A stretch of 64,000 nt of DNA, taken from Sphingobacterium lumbrici (lineage in GTDB: Bacteria; Bacteroidota; Bacteroidia; Sphingobacteriales; Sphingobacteriaceae). The stretch's first letter is position 1; each line of letters starts with the position of its first letter. Location: assembly GCF_006476045.1 (NCBI RefSeq), contig NZ_SRZY01000028.1:1-64000 (forward strand). The letters are read 5' to 3'. Made by a program: the position numbers and the translations under genes. Positions 1 to 6,692 of this stretch are shown here, in pieces. The notes below the pieces were generated by a model. The model ran no database searches. It had not been told where the DNA came from and worked only from the letters and a program-made list of their open reading frames with translations.

Positions 1-411
1 TGACCACTCTGGCGCCATTGGGCGACTAAGGACAACATTTTATCGCGCTTGCTTTCTATCAAATTCATGCAAGCAAAGGTAATCCCAATAAAAAACTATT
101 TAAATATGTACTTGATAGGCCGGATACAAAACAGCTACGATTATTAATGTAGTTTTATAAATTAGGGACAATGAAAAAAAGCAAATTCAGCGAGTCACAG
201 ATCATCAGTATCCTCCCTACGAACTACATATTTGATTGCTGAATAATATTTATAGTTCTGCGGGAATAGGTTCTTTATATTTTTGATGATTGATTAACAG
301 TAAATAAAAGCAATCGATTGCTTTTATTTTTTTGTTCTTTTATATTCTCAAAATATCTACTTTAGTCTAACAATCAAATCAACACTAATTTAAAACTTAT
401 AATTCATCAAA
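1..411. other. Gene-poor left edge of accessory island
   Basis: No intact gene is visible here. The only recognisable element is the transposase stub at 171-242. The first 150 bases hold short open frames on the plus strand that I do not recognise; they could be the tail of a gene that starts left of the window. The stretch 245-400 is very AT-rich and probably carries the promoter of the small membrane protein at 412. Confidence 0.5.
171..242 (+). pseudogene. IS3-family transposase OrfA, N-terminal stub
   Basis: The frame opens with MKKSKFSESQIISIL, which is the usual first 15 residues of OrfA (the HTH protein) of IS3-family insertion sequences in Bacteroidota (typically KKSRFSESQIIGILKE). 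After Ile-Leu the sequence departs from the family and meets a TGA after 23 codons. The rest of OrfA, OrfB with its DDE domain and the right terminal repeat are absent within the next kilobases, so the element is dead. It marks past transposition or deletion at the edge of this island. The match is short, so this could be chance, but the residue order is highly characteristic. Confidence 0.7.
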
Positions 412-645
412 ATGAAAAATTTAACCTTATCAGACTATATATCTATATCTTTTATAATAGTAAGTGTACTTATATTTTTTATGTCAGATAATAAACCCAT
501 ATATTTATTATCTATAGCGTTTATAAATATACCTATTTTTATAAACAAGAAAGTAAATGAAAATTTATATAAAGTAATTCAAATAGTATGTTCAATTATT
601 GCTGTTGTAATAATAGGATATGGGCTTTATATTACGAATAATTAA
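412..645 (+). CDS. Small hydrophobic membrane protein, unknown
   Basis: A 77-residue protein that I do not recognise. It has a hydrophobic segment at about residues 11-24, a second weakly hydrophobic one at about 30-43 and a third at about 56-73, so it is probably an inner-membrane protein with two or three spans. It is very rich in Ile and in AT-ending codons, unlike the nuo genes nearby, in line with the rest of the island. A hairpin starts 6 bases after its stop codon, which supports a real transcription unit. It could be a membrane immunity protein or an orphan; nothing in the sequence decides this. Confidence 0.55.
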   Translation: MKNLTLSDYISISFIIVSVLIFFMSDNKPIYLLSIAFINIPIFINKKVNENLYKVIQIVCSIIAVVIIGYGLYITNN

Positions 646-650
646 AAATT

Positions 651-675
651 GGTGGTACATGAAAATTGTGCCACC
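651..675 (+). terminator. Hairpin behind the 77-residue membrane gene
   Basis: Arms GGTGGTACA and TGTGCCACC pair over 9 bases with one G-T wobble around a 7-base loop, immediately after the stop at 645. The T-run behind it is weak, so termination is only likely. From here to 938 I see no gene. Confidence 0.4.
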
Positions 676-938
676 TCTTATTAAACAGTTGTATGCTGGT
701 ATCCGCCCGATGAAGTACAGGTCTGTTATTTTCTCTGTGATTTATTGAAATTCTGTGGGTTGAAGATTTTTCAGATCTTTGTGGTTTATGGACGCTATCT
801 TCTGTAACGTATGCTTGAGCCCATAGCTTACCATACAACCAAAAGATGGATTGTCGTGCCTGTTATGATTATTGTACAAGCCATAATGGGCAATGGGATA
901 CAAGGTGTAATGTAAATGGTTGGTTATAAATGTTGTTT

Positions 939-1256
939 ATGAAAGGGTTCGAAATTACAATTAATGATACGTTAATTAACGTTGGGGTAGATAAAGGTAT
1001 GATTTTAGTTATTCTACATAATGATCTAAAAGGAGGTATTTCGGTGTCAGGAATAGATGACAGCTCTGGTAGAAACTTAGATTGGGGGAGAATTCAGTTA
1101 AAAGTTGGAGATAAGATAAAGATTACAACTTGTGATATCGATTCGAGAGCTAAAATAGAAAAGGAAGAAATCAGATCGAAAAGCGCCTTACTGATGGAAT
1201 ATAATGGTATAAAAGAATATTTGGTTAAGGAGGGATTACTAGATGACAGCATTTGA
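939..1256 (+). CDS. Cassette protein A1 (MKGFEI family), unknown function
   Basis: A 105-residue soluble protein without signal peptide. An upstream ATG at 930 is in frame, but 939 is preferred because it gives the same MKGFEIT start as the paralogue at 1651. The pattern shared with that paralogue is an N-terminal strand GFEIT, a central G-x-D-D-x-x-G and L-x-W, then VGDKIKI or IGDKVKI, and a C-terminal helix ending in LxKEGxL. I recognise no named domain. It overlaps the next gene by 14 bases, so the two are translationally coupled. Small single-domain genes in tandem, next to a transposase stub and gene debris, fit the pattern of immunity genes left behind by polymorphic-toxin loci, but no toxin is present; this is inference. 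Confidence 0.65.
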   Translation: MKGFEITINDTLINVGVDKGMILVILHNDLKGGISVSGIDDSSGRNLDWGRIQLKVGDKIKITTCDIDSRAKIEKEEIRSKSALLMEYNGIKEYLVKEGLLDDSI

Positions 1257-1608
1257 AATAACTTTTCGAGACAAAACTATTTTTGTTGATTCGCCGTTTA
1301 TGGCAACAATTTTCATATATCAAAGTTATGGACACTACTTTATCGAAGTGGGCGGATCTGAAACGAAATCAGATGAGCTTACATTATCACACAAATGGAT
1401 AGATAGCAAAATGAAGATCGGAGAGAGTGTAGAAATAAGTATTATAGAAGAAAACACTTGTATACCATCCAAACCGATTGAAACTAAAAGAGCATTTTCA
1501 GAATCCGAACCAACTTTTAAAGAAGAAATTAGTGAATTTCATGCTCGTATGCTTGATAAATTTTATACCCTTCAAAATTTCCTTAAAAATGAAGGAATGA
1601 TCACGTAA
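1243..1608 (+). CDS. Cassette protein B1 (FEI...LIYQ family), unknown function
   Basis: A 121-residue soluble protein beginning MTAFEITF. It is a paralogue of the protein at 1953: both show FEI, then IYQ-x-YG-x-Y in the second strand region, G-x-E-x-K-x-DE, a segment with IIEE, and a C-terminal helix of the form KFxTLxxxLKxEGxI. The end resembles the end of the A proteins (LKEFLxKEG), so A and B are probably distant members of one fold. It starts inside A1, which indicates co-expression. No catalytic motif is visible. Function unknown. Confidence 0.65.
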   Translation: MTAFEITFRDKTIFVDSPFMATIFIYQSYGHYFIEVGGSETKSDELTLSHKWIDSKMKIGESVEISIIEENTCIPSKPIETKRAFSESEPTFKEEISEFHARMLDKFYTLQNFLKNEGMIT

Positions 1609-1650
1609 ATTTATTTAAAAAATATTCTCGGCGTCTGAATATATTATGAT

Positions 1651-1956
1651 ATGAAAGGTTTTGAAATCACTGTCAATAGTAGTAAGAAAACAGCAGCTGC
1701 TGTTCATGGCGGCTTTGTTTTAATTACGTTATCCTGCCAATATGGTATTGATATTACGGGAGGAGATGATAAATTGGGAATTTCCTTACAATGGGAGAAG
1801 TCGACTCTCCATATCGGAGACAAGGTTAAAATAGCAACAGCCGATATGGAGGCAATTACTCCCGCCATAAATATAGAAGATATGGATAGACAAAAGCTCC
1901 TCGCTGAATATCAGAATTTAAAGGAATTTTTGATGAAAGAAGGGAGGTTAAAATGA
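1651..1956 (+). CDS. Cassette protein A2, paralogue of A1
   Basis: A 101-residue protein beginning MKGFEITVN, homologous to A1 over its whole length: GGFVLITLS replaces GMILVILHN, GIDITGGDDKLG matches GISVSGIDDSSG, and HIGDKVKIATADM matches KVGDKIKITTCDI. It follows B1 after 42 bases and overlaps B2 by four bases (ATGA), so the A-B order is repeated. Divergence between A1 and A2 is high, meaning the duplication is old or the copies were acquired separately. Function unknown. Confidence 0.65.
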   Translation: MKGFEITVNSSKKTAAAVHGGFVLITLSCQYGIDITGGDDKLGISLQWEKSTLHIGDKVKIATADMEAITPAINIEDMDRQKLLAEYQNLKEFLMKEGRLK

Positions 1957-2303
1957 AAGGGTTTGAAATAAGATGTAACGAAAGAACTTTTATCGTTCCT
2001 GCAGAGCCGGTTACACCTATTCTGATCTATCAAAGATATGGCTATTATTATGTTGATTTGGAGGGATGGGAATTAAAACCTGATGAGAATATTCTTCCCA
2101 AACAGCGTTTTAATCTGATCTTAGCATTGGATGGAGTTGTAAATCTGGAAATGAGGATAATAGAGGAGGCGATTGTTGCAAAACTAATTAACGATAAGGT
2201 AGAAGATGCTAATTCTTCTCCGTTAATAGAGGAAGATATTCAACAAATGATAGCTAAATTTAATACGTTAGAAAAATTGCTTAAACAGGAAGGCATCATT
2301 TAA
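1953..2303 (+). CDS. Cassette protein B2, paralogue of B1
   Basis: A 116-residue protein beginning MKGFEIRCN and homologous to B1, sharing ILIYQRYGYYYV, EGWELKPDE and the C-terminal helix around KFNTLEKLLKQEGII. Its first six residues are identical to those of the A proteins, which links the two families. The start codon lies in the ATGA overlap with A2 and is preceded by GGGAGG at about 1943, a rare good ribosome-binding site for this phylum, although it also lies within the A2 coding region. Function unknown; see the finding on the duplicated cassette. Confidence 0.65.
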   Translation: MKGFEIRCNERTFIVPAEPVTPILIYQRYGYYYVDLEGWELKPDENILPKQRFNLILALDGVVNLEMRIIEEAIVAKLINDKVEDANSSPLIEEDIQQMIAKFNTLEKLLKQEGII

Positions 2304-2831
2304 TAATTTGTTTTACGATGAAAATATGTTCTATATGTTAGTATTGGTTTGTATTGTGCGGATTCTAATTTGGCTTCTTTAAGTTATTTGATTAGTCCAG
2401 TTATAACATTCCAATTTTAGTAAGAGATCGTGCAAACAAGCTTACATACAATTTAATTTTTGTTGGGTGTGTAGTAATAGCATTAATACTCTTTGGAATC
2501 TCATGGGGTTTTATAAACATTGCCTAATTCTGCCATCGGCATTAACGATAAACGTCAATATTTATATCGTAGGCGAGTATCATAGTCTCCGGTGTAACTC
2601 GAGCGCAACACTCTTATTCCTCCCTCTTTTTATGGGGGTAAGGAAGATACTTTGGAGGTCTGTCTGCCGACAGGTAGAGATCTAAATCAGGCCATCCCCA
2701 GGGAAGCAAACCGCAGAAGTTTTTTTCTTTTTTCGGACGTGTAAGAATTGAGTAAGAATTGAGTTGTTTGAAAAGTTGTATTAATTGCATAATTTAGAGT
2801 TATAGTTTTTAACATAGAGAACAATCTAAGG
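2304..2831. other. Decayed stretch between cassette and small membrane gene
   Basis: No intact gene. It contains a membrane-protein remnant (2399-2527) and a small hairpin around 2661 (CTGTC-TGCC-GACAG). Open frames here are short and interrupted, in line with gene decay. Confidence 0.5.
2399..2527 (+). pseudogene. Remnant of a membrane protein C-terminus
   Basis: An open frame of 42 codons with no start codon, preceded in frame by TAG at 2393. It reads as a short polar stretch (PILVRDRANKLTYN) followed by one clear transmembrane helix of about 20 residues and a stop. The shape is that of the last helix of a small membrane protein whose 5' part has been lost or frameshifted. No family can be named. 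Confidence 0.35.
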
Positions 2832-2912
2832 ATGCGAGCTTTTGATTGGACTAACGAACAATGCAAAAAGTGTGTAGAAGCAGGTAAAAATATTATTAAT
2901 ATGAAATTATAA
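2832..2912 (+). other. Possible 26-residue peptide or C-terminal gene fragment
   Basis: ATG at 2832 opens a frame of 26 codons that ends three bases before the next gene. It contains a CKKC motif (WTNEQCKKCVEAGK). The frame is open upstream only to 2793. It may be the last piece of a lost gene, such as the C-terminal end of a toxin whose partner is the following membrane gene, or a real small ORF. Evidence is thin. Confidence 0.25.
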
Positions 2913-2915
2913 CCT

Positions 2916-3167
2916 ATGAAAGCTAAACTTTATATTTATTCGGGACTCCTTTTTTTAGCTGGCCCTCTCGGCATGGTGTTTAGTAAAAATTTAACTATTA
3001 AATCTATTGGTTTTTTGATAGCAATAGTGGTGTGTATAATGATTTATTGTGATAAAGAATATCGTAATAAATATTTGCCTACATTACCGGGGTGGAGTAT
3101 TATAGCAATAATTTTGATCATTTTATTTCTTTTTGTGTATATTCTTTGGTTGAGGTCTCAATATTAA
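2916..3167 (+). CDS. Small three-helix membrane protein, unknown
   Basis: An 83-residue protein with three hydrophobic segments at about residues 6-22, 29-45 and 59-78, and a charged loop DKEYRNKYLP between the second and third. No cysteine-based or catalytic motif is visible and I do not recognise the family. It starts three bases after the stop of a CKKC-containing fragment, so it may once have been the second gene of a pair, for example a membrane immunity gene. Codon use is AT-rich like the rest of the island. Confidence 0.5.
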   Translation: MKAKLYIYSGLLFLAGPLGMVFSKNLTIKSIGFLIAIVVCIMIYCDKEYRNKYLPTLPGWSIIAIILIILFLFVYILWLRSQY

Positions 3168-3228
3168 ACAAGTACTAAATCCATACGTAACTGATGTTTG
3201 TAAAAAATATTCAGGTATGATTAAAATC

Positions 3229-3276
3229 AATTTATCAAGAAATTAGCGATTAGTATCACTTATTTCTTGATAAATT
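3229..3276. repeat. 15-bp perfect inverted repeat, 18-base loop
   Basis: AATTTATCAAGAAAT at 3229-3243 is the exact reverse complement of the bases at 3262-3276. It lies between the small membrane gene and the truncated beta-propeller gene. It has no GC-rich core or strong T-run, so it is a poor terminator; an operator or the scar of a mobile element is possible. Confidence 0.6.
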
Positions 3277-3581
3277 ATTATGAAATATCTCTAAAGAAAA
3301 TTATACTATTGATGTTTGTTGTACTAGTATCGTCATGTCACTCATCAAAAAAGCACCCTAAACTAGAATTATCGATATATAGCATTATGAATCTGTTTAA
3401 ACTTTTTCCATTTTTATTATTACTTTTTACGAAATCGTATTCTCAAGAGTTCGACAAGATAAGAATCGATATAGACCGGGCTTATGGAGGTAATTTTTCA
3501 GATTATCTCTATGATATCGAATATATACCTCTCGAAACTAAAAAAGAATATCTAAATGTCCGAAGGGAAATACTGAAGTAG
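3267..3581 (+). pseudogene. Truncated 6-bladed beta-propeller protein behind a lipoprotein leader
   Basis: One frame holds two export signals in a row. Residues 9-25 read as a lipoprotein signal with the lipobox VSSC. From Met at 3387 a second signal peptide begins (MNLFKLFPFLLLLF, ending SYSQ), followed by IDIDRAYGGNFSDYLYDIEY and IPLET. That last stretch is the typical N-terminus of the 6-bladed beta-propeller proteins common in Bacteroidota (PF17170-like), normally 350-400 residues long. Here the frame stops about 65 residues after the second signal, five bases before the end of nuoN. The gene is therefore a 3'-truncated remnant, and the upstream leader is probably the remnant of another lipoprotein gene. 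Confidence 0.6.
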
Positions 3582-3586
3582 ATAGT

Positions 3587-5077
3587 TTACTTAAACAGCC
3601 CCAACAGAAAATCCGGAAAAATCCCTATACCGAGCACCAGTGCCGTTAACACAATGCCTATTGCGATAATAAGACGAATGGGCATATTGCTGTTTTGGTC
3701 AGATTGGCTATCCCGCAGAAAGGCGTAGAGGGGGATTTTAAAATAGTAGAATAAGGAGATCACAGAAGTCAAAGCCCCTGTAATGAGTAACAGTAAATAT
3801 GGCAGATCGCCGCTGGATTGATATCCTTCGAATACCGATGTAAACACGAGCAATTTACCGACAAAGCCTGCCGTAGGGGGGAGACCAATTAAGGATATGC
3901 CGATGAAGGTGAAACAGGTAAAGACGATCGGCATTCTTTTTCCCAAACCGGAATAAGATTCCAGTGTCGTTGCACCTGTTTTCTGTTCTAAGCTATCGAT
4001 AAAGGCAAAGGCAGCCAGATTCATGAGTACATATCCGCTCAGATAGAACAGCAGTATGCTCGGGTTTCCGCTTGGAGCTACTAATACCGCCATTAGTAAG
4101 AATCCGGTATGTCCTATGGAAGAGTAAGCCATCATACGCTTCACATTCTGTTGGCGCAAGGCGATAAGGTTACCGGCCAGCATAGTCACGATAGCGACTA
4201 CGGTCAAAAATAGAATGGTCAACTCGCCGAAATAGAAAAGGGAGGATGCCCAAGCCTGCGTAATACGGGCCAATAATACGATCGCGCCAACTTTAGGAAC
4301 AGTGGATAAGAATGCAGTGACCGGAGTCGGTGCACCTTCGTACACATCCGGTGCCCAGGCGTGAAAGGGTACAAAGCTTAATTTAAATCCGATGCCCGTA
4401 AATACGAATAACAGCGCAATGCTCGTCATCACCTGGGGTGCGGCAGTTAATCCCTGTAGGTGGGCTGCGCTAACAAAATCTAGATTTCCCGTGAAACCGT
4501 ATAACAAGGATAGACCATAGAGCATTACTGCAGCACAGACAGAACCGAAGAGCACATATTTCATGGCGGCCTCGGATTGTTTTTTGTGCTCGGAGAAATA
4601 GCCTACCAAGATATATGAACTTATCGAAACGGTCTCGATAGCAATGAAAGCAAGCAACCAATTGGTCGTAATGGTCAATAGGTTAAGTCCTAGTCCGGCT
4701 GTGAGCAATACCGTATATACGTCACCAAGATTCTTTTGGAAGATCTTACCCTTAAAATGCTGCTGGATGAATATTGTGGAAATAAGCAGTGCGAATAGGA
4801 TAATCCCTCTGGCAAATACAGAAAAGTCATCGATGAGCAGCATGCCGAAGAATGCCGATGCGGGCTGATGCAATTGGGGCAACAGACTGACAAAGGAAAT
4901 GATATAACCGATGATAGCAATAAAGAAAGAAGACTGCTTCCATAGTCTATCGGTGAACAGGGTAGCACCTATGGACAATAGAAATGCCGCAATCAGTGCA
5001 AACTCGGGCTGAAATAGCGGGATAGATGCAAGGATATGATCTAAAGTGTCGGATAGGTGAAGGGCTACGTCTCTCAT
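3587..5077 (-). CDS. nuoN: NADH-quinone oxidoreductase subunit N
   Basis: Antiporter-like membrane subunit of respiratory complex I (496 residues, normal for the family, about 14 helices). The conserved glutamate of helix 5 is in AIETVSISSYILVGY (about residue 147) and the conserved lysine of helix 7 is in GIGFKLSFVPFHAWAPDVY, followed by EGAPTPVTAF. It is the last gene of a minus-strand operon, nine bases after nuoM. Its 3' end abuts the decayed island, so the island sits exactly behind the operon. Proton translocation in the inner membrane is the established role of the family. Confidence 0.97.
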   Translation of the reverse strand: MRDVALHLSDTLDHILASIPLFQPEFALIAAFLLSIGATLFTDRLWKQSSFFIAIIGYIISFVSLLPQLHQPASAFFGMLLIDDFSVFARGIILFALLISTIFIQQHFKGKIFQKNLGDVYTVLLTAGLGLNLLTITTNWLLAFIAIETVSISSYILVGYFSEHKKQSEAAMKYVLFGSVCAAVMLYGLSLLYGFTGNLDFVSAAHLQGLTAAPQVMTSIALLFVFTGIGFKLSFVPFHAWAPDVYEGAPTPVTAFLSTVPKVGAIVLLARITQAWASSLFYFGELTILFLTVVAIVTMLAGNLIALRQQNVKRMMAYSSIGHTGFLLMAVLVAPSGNPSILLFYLSGYVLMNLAAFAFIDSLEQKTGATTLESYSGLGKRMPIVFTCFTFIGISLIGLPPTAGFVGKLLVFTSVFEGYQSSGDLPYLLLLITGALTSVISLFYYFKIPLYAFLRDSQSDQNSNMPIRLIIAIGIVLTALVLGIGIFPDFLLGLFK

Positions 5078-5086
5078 GTCCTGATC

Positions 5087-6691
5087 TTAAATATATTGTG
5101 CGACCAAAGCTACTAAATTCAATACCGAGCTATTTAAGTTGTCAAAAATCAGCGATGGCATGATACCGAGAAGCAAAGCTAAAGCAAGCGTCGGAAATAA
5201 AATAAGCTGTTCCCGTTTAGTCAGATCTACTAACGAAGAGGCCCATTCTTCACCTCCTTTTAGTCTGGTTTGACCAAAAAACATACGTTGCAGCGTCCAC
5301 AGAAAATAGGCAGCACTTAATAATATGCCCAATGAACCCGCAATAGCCATCCAGCGCGGGATACCTGTGCCTACGGACTCCGCATTAAAAGTTCCGATGA
5401 TGACAAAGGCTTCGCCTATGAATGCGGAAAATCCGGGTAATCCCAAGGAAGCAAAAAATGCGATAGCTACGTAGCCGGTATATTTCGGCATGAGCGAGGC
5501 TAGACCTCTGAAATTATAGATATAGCGGTCGTGAACACGATCATAGATGACCCCTACCAGGAAGAATAGGGCGGCGGATAGGAAACCGTGACTGATCATC
5601 TGGAACATAGCTCCGGAGATCCCCTCGGCTGTCAGCGAAGCAATACCCAGCAGCACAAAGCCCATGTGTGATACCGACGAATAGGCGATTAACCGTTTTA
5701 AATCCTTTTGTGCGAGTGCATTCAACGCACCATAAATAATAGAGACGATGCCGATAAGTCCCAGCCACCAATTGGCATCTACAGCCGCATCCGGAAAGAT
5801 GCTTAAACAGATACGAATGATACCGTATCCACCTACTTTTAATAATATACCTGCAAGGATAATGGACACCGGTGTCGGAGCTTCTACGTGTGCATCGGGT
5901 AACCAGGTGTGCAGCGGAACGATAGGTACTTTGATCGCGAAGGCAAAGAAGAGCACGATGAAACCGATCATGCGCGCAGGAATGCCAAATACTTCATTAT
6001 AGTTGTTGATGTATCCGAAGAACGAGTTTTCTACGTAGTTTGCCGGATTCATCATGTGCAGCATGTTAAAGGTATGTGCGCCGGTATCGGGATTGATAAC
6101 CGAGAAATAAAGTCCGACGATAACGAGCAGCATGAATACAGAACCAAAAAGGGTATAGATAAAAAACTTGATGGCTGCATATTCCCGGCGTGCCCCGCCC
6201 CAAATTCCGATTAGGAAGTAAAGAGGAAGCAGCATCACTTCATAGAATACATAAAACAGGAAAAAATCCAGCGCACAGAATATGCCCATTACGGCTAGAT
6301 TCAGCACCATTAACAGTGAAAAATATCCTTTGAGACTTTTTGTGATATTCCATGATGCGCCAATGGCCATCAGCATCACAAATGCACTCAATGCAAGGAG
6401 GGGCAGGGAGAATCCATCTACACCCAAGAAATAGTCAATTTCTAATGTGCCCAGCGTACCCAGATCCATCCGTATCCAGGATAGGTGTTCGACGAACTGA
6501 TAACCGTCTGCCGTATTCACTCCGGTTGCAGCCGCATCAAACTGACTATATAGAAACCCGGCCAAAGCAAATTGCGCTACCGTAAAGCCAAGTGTTATAT
6601 ACTTGTAGCTATGACGTAATGAGGTCGGTAGCAACAGGATAATTGCTGTTGCTGCCAATGGTAAAAATATGAGTAGAGAGAGTAATCCCAT
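5087..6691 (-). CDS. nuoM: NADH-quinone oxidoreductase subunit M
   Basis: Antiporter-like proton-pumping subunit of complex I, 534 residues. The helix-5 glutamate appears in YEVMLLPLYFLIGIWGG, the helix-7 lysine in AIKVPIVPLHTWLPDAHVEA, followed by PTPVSIILAGILLKVGGYG, which is the family signature. It is separated from nuoL by one base and from nuoN by nine. Nothing is missing compared with the family. Confidence 0.98.
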   Translation of the reverse strand: MGLLSLLIFLPLAATAIILLLPTSLRHSYKYITLGFTVAQFALAGFLYSQFDAAATGVNTADGYQFVEHLSWIRMDLGTLGTLEIDYFLGVDGFSLPLLALSAFVMLMAIGASWNITKSLKGYFSLLMVLNLAVMGIFCALDFFLFYVFYEVMLLPLYFLIGIWGGARREYAAIKFFIYTLFGSVFMLLVIVGLYFSVINPDTGAHTFNMLHMMNPANYVENSFFGYINNYNEVFGIPARMIGFIVLFFAFAIKVPIVPLHTWLPDAHVEAPTPVSIILAGILLKVGGYGIIRICLSIFPDAAVDANWWLGLIGIVSIIYGALNALAQKDLKRLIAYSSVSHMGFVLLGIASLTAEGISGAMFQMISHGFLSAALFFLVGVIYDRVHDRYIYNFRGLASLMPKYTGYVAIAFFASLGLPGFSAFIGEAFVIIGTFNAESVGTGIPRWMAIAGSLGILLSAAYFLWTLQRMFFGQTRLKGGEEWASSLVDLTKREQLILFPTLALALLLGIMPSLIFDNLNSSVLNLVALVAQYI

Positions 6692-6692
6692 C

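Noticed and set aside
632-838. A minus-strand frame of 68 codons behind the first membrane gene
   Set aside because: It overlaps the hairpin at 651-675, has no upstream promoter and shows no recognisable sequence.
2467-2685. A 72-codon plus-strand frame with GTG start
   Set aside because: It crosses the membrane-gene remnant in another phase, and its composition is random.
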